In this document: positions 63,868-64,000 of the stretch, one piece after another
How positions within the stretch are numbered: position 1 is the stretch's first letter
Layout: each line of letters opens with the position of its first letter
From: Streptomyces sp. V3I7
GTDB lineage: Bacteria > Actinomycetota > Actinomycetes > Streptomycetales > Streptomycetaceae
Assembly (NCBI RefSeq): GCF_030817495.1
Contig: NZ_JAUSZK010000001.1
Coordinates: 2,459,001-2,523,000, forward strand
Length of the DNA stretch: 64,000 nt
Direction: 5' to 3'
Made by a program: the position numbers and the translations under genes
Notes under the pieces: generated by a model
Told to the model about the DNA's origin: nothing
Seen by the model: only the letters and a program-made list of their open reading frames with translations
Database searches by the model: none

Positions 63868-64000
63868 ATGTCTTCTGACTTGACCCCTGTGATCAAGACC
63901 GTGGTCGATCAATCCTCCCGTGTTCTCAGGACGTACGCCGTCGATCCCGGCCTCATACCTGAACACGCCAACGGAGAAAGGCGGATCACCCAGGGTGGAT
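63868..64000 (+). CDS. Start of a gene, possibly sacsin-like/Hsp90-type ATPase (truncated by window)
   Basis: Only 44 codons are visible: MSSDLTPVIKTVVDQSSRVL, then TYAVDPGLIPEHANGERRIT and QGG at the edge. GGAG lies 5 nt upstream of the ATG. The phrase ANGERRITQGG resembles the segment just before the N-box of sacsin-type histidine-kinase-like ATPase domains in large bacterial defence proteins; the N-box itself is outside the window, so this is tentative. Codon use is less GC-biased, as in the island. Confidence 0.5.
   Translation, partial: MSSDLTPVIKTVVDQSSRVLRTYAVDPGLIPEHANGERRITQGG

Overview
The window is high-GC actinobacterial DNA and reads as a chromosome segment of a Streptomyces. 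The evidence is strong third-position G/C bias, many GTG/TTG starts, GGAGG-type ribosome sites, a TTA-containing adpA next to orn, a complete cebR-cebEFG-bglC cellobiose locus with its 14-bp operators, and a cdgA-type PAS-GGDEF-EAL gene. From memory the order (glmS, adpA, orn, cdgA, Ehu-type importer) resembles the S. coelicolor core chromosome. That comparison is from knowledge, not from a search.

Layout. 1-5.8 kb: the 5' part of a secreted GH20 hexosaminidase, a DUF4429/SHOCT protein, glmS, a YaaH-like membrane protein, a universal stress protein and a small membrane protein. 6-8.4 kb: adpA (TTA codon between its two domains), a very long hairpin terminator, orn and tRNA-His. 8.4-15.4 kb: a tRNA-flanking scar with a HAD fragment, a GNAT acetyltransferase, then cebR (carrying an apparent +1 frameshift), cebE, cebF, cebG and bglC. 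15.4-25.6 kb: a spermidine-synthase-like protein, an NsdA-like regulator, a phosphatase, a PAP2 protein, then an overlapping three-gene unit (PD-(D/E)XK-like protein, unknown protein, SF1 helicase), followed by a primase-like protein running into the first of three identical tRNA-Lys(CTT) genes. 25.7-30.3 kb: a secreted M6 metalloprotease, cdgA and an LLM oxidoreductase. 30.3-31.1 kb: GC-rich repeats without genes.

31-40.3 kb is a probable catabolic/uptake cluster: two maleate-isomerase/Asp-Glu-racemase-like proteins, a D-2-hydroxyacid dehydrogenase, an amidase, a DUF3830 protein, an Ehu-type ABC importer and an IclR regulator. Its substrate cannot be named from sequence. 40.4-43.4 kb: the second and third tRNA-Lys genes flank an SPFH protein and a cell-wall NlpC-like/PG-binding protein. 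43.7-44.3 kb is a decayed IS200/IS605 element. 44.5-53.6 kb: a class F sortase with an N/Q/S-rich secreted protein, a HAD phosphatase, an LAxTG surface protein, a ROK regulator divergent from a Gfo/Idh oxidoreductase, a second YidC, and an HxlR/MFS pair with clear operators.

56.5-64 kb is a lower-GC accessory island and the most interesting part. A Vsr-type nuclease overlaps a C5 methyltransferase homologue whose catalytic Cys is Arg (G-L-P-R). An intact C5 methyltransferase follows. Converging on it is a tightly overlapping three-gene operon: a DUF6339-like protein, an unknown protein, and a 711-aa protein fusing an XRE helix-turn-helix to a GHKL (Hsp90/MutL-type) ATPase. At the window edge another gene begins that may encode a sacsin-like ATPase. 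I read the island as a restriction/anti-phage module in which the inactive methyltransferase may act as a specificity subunit.
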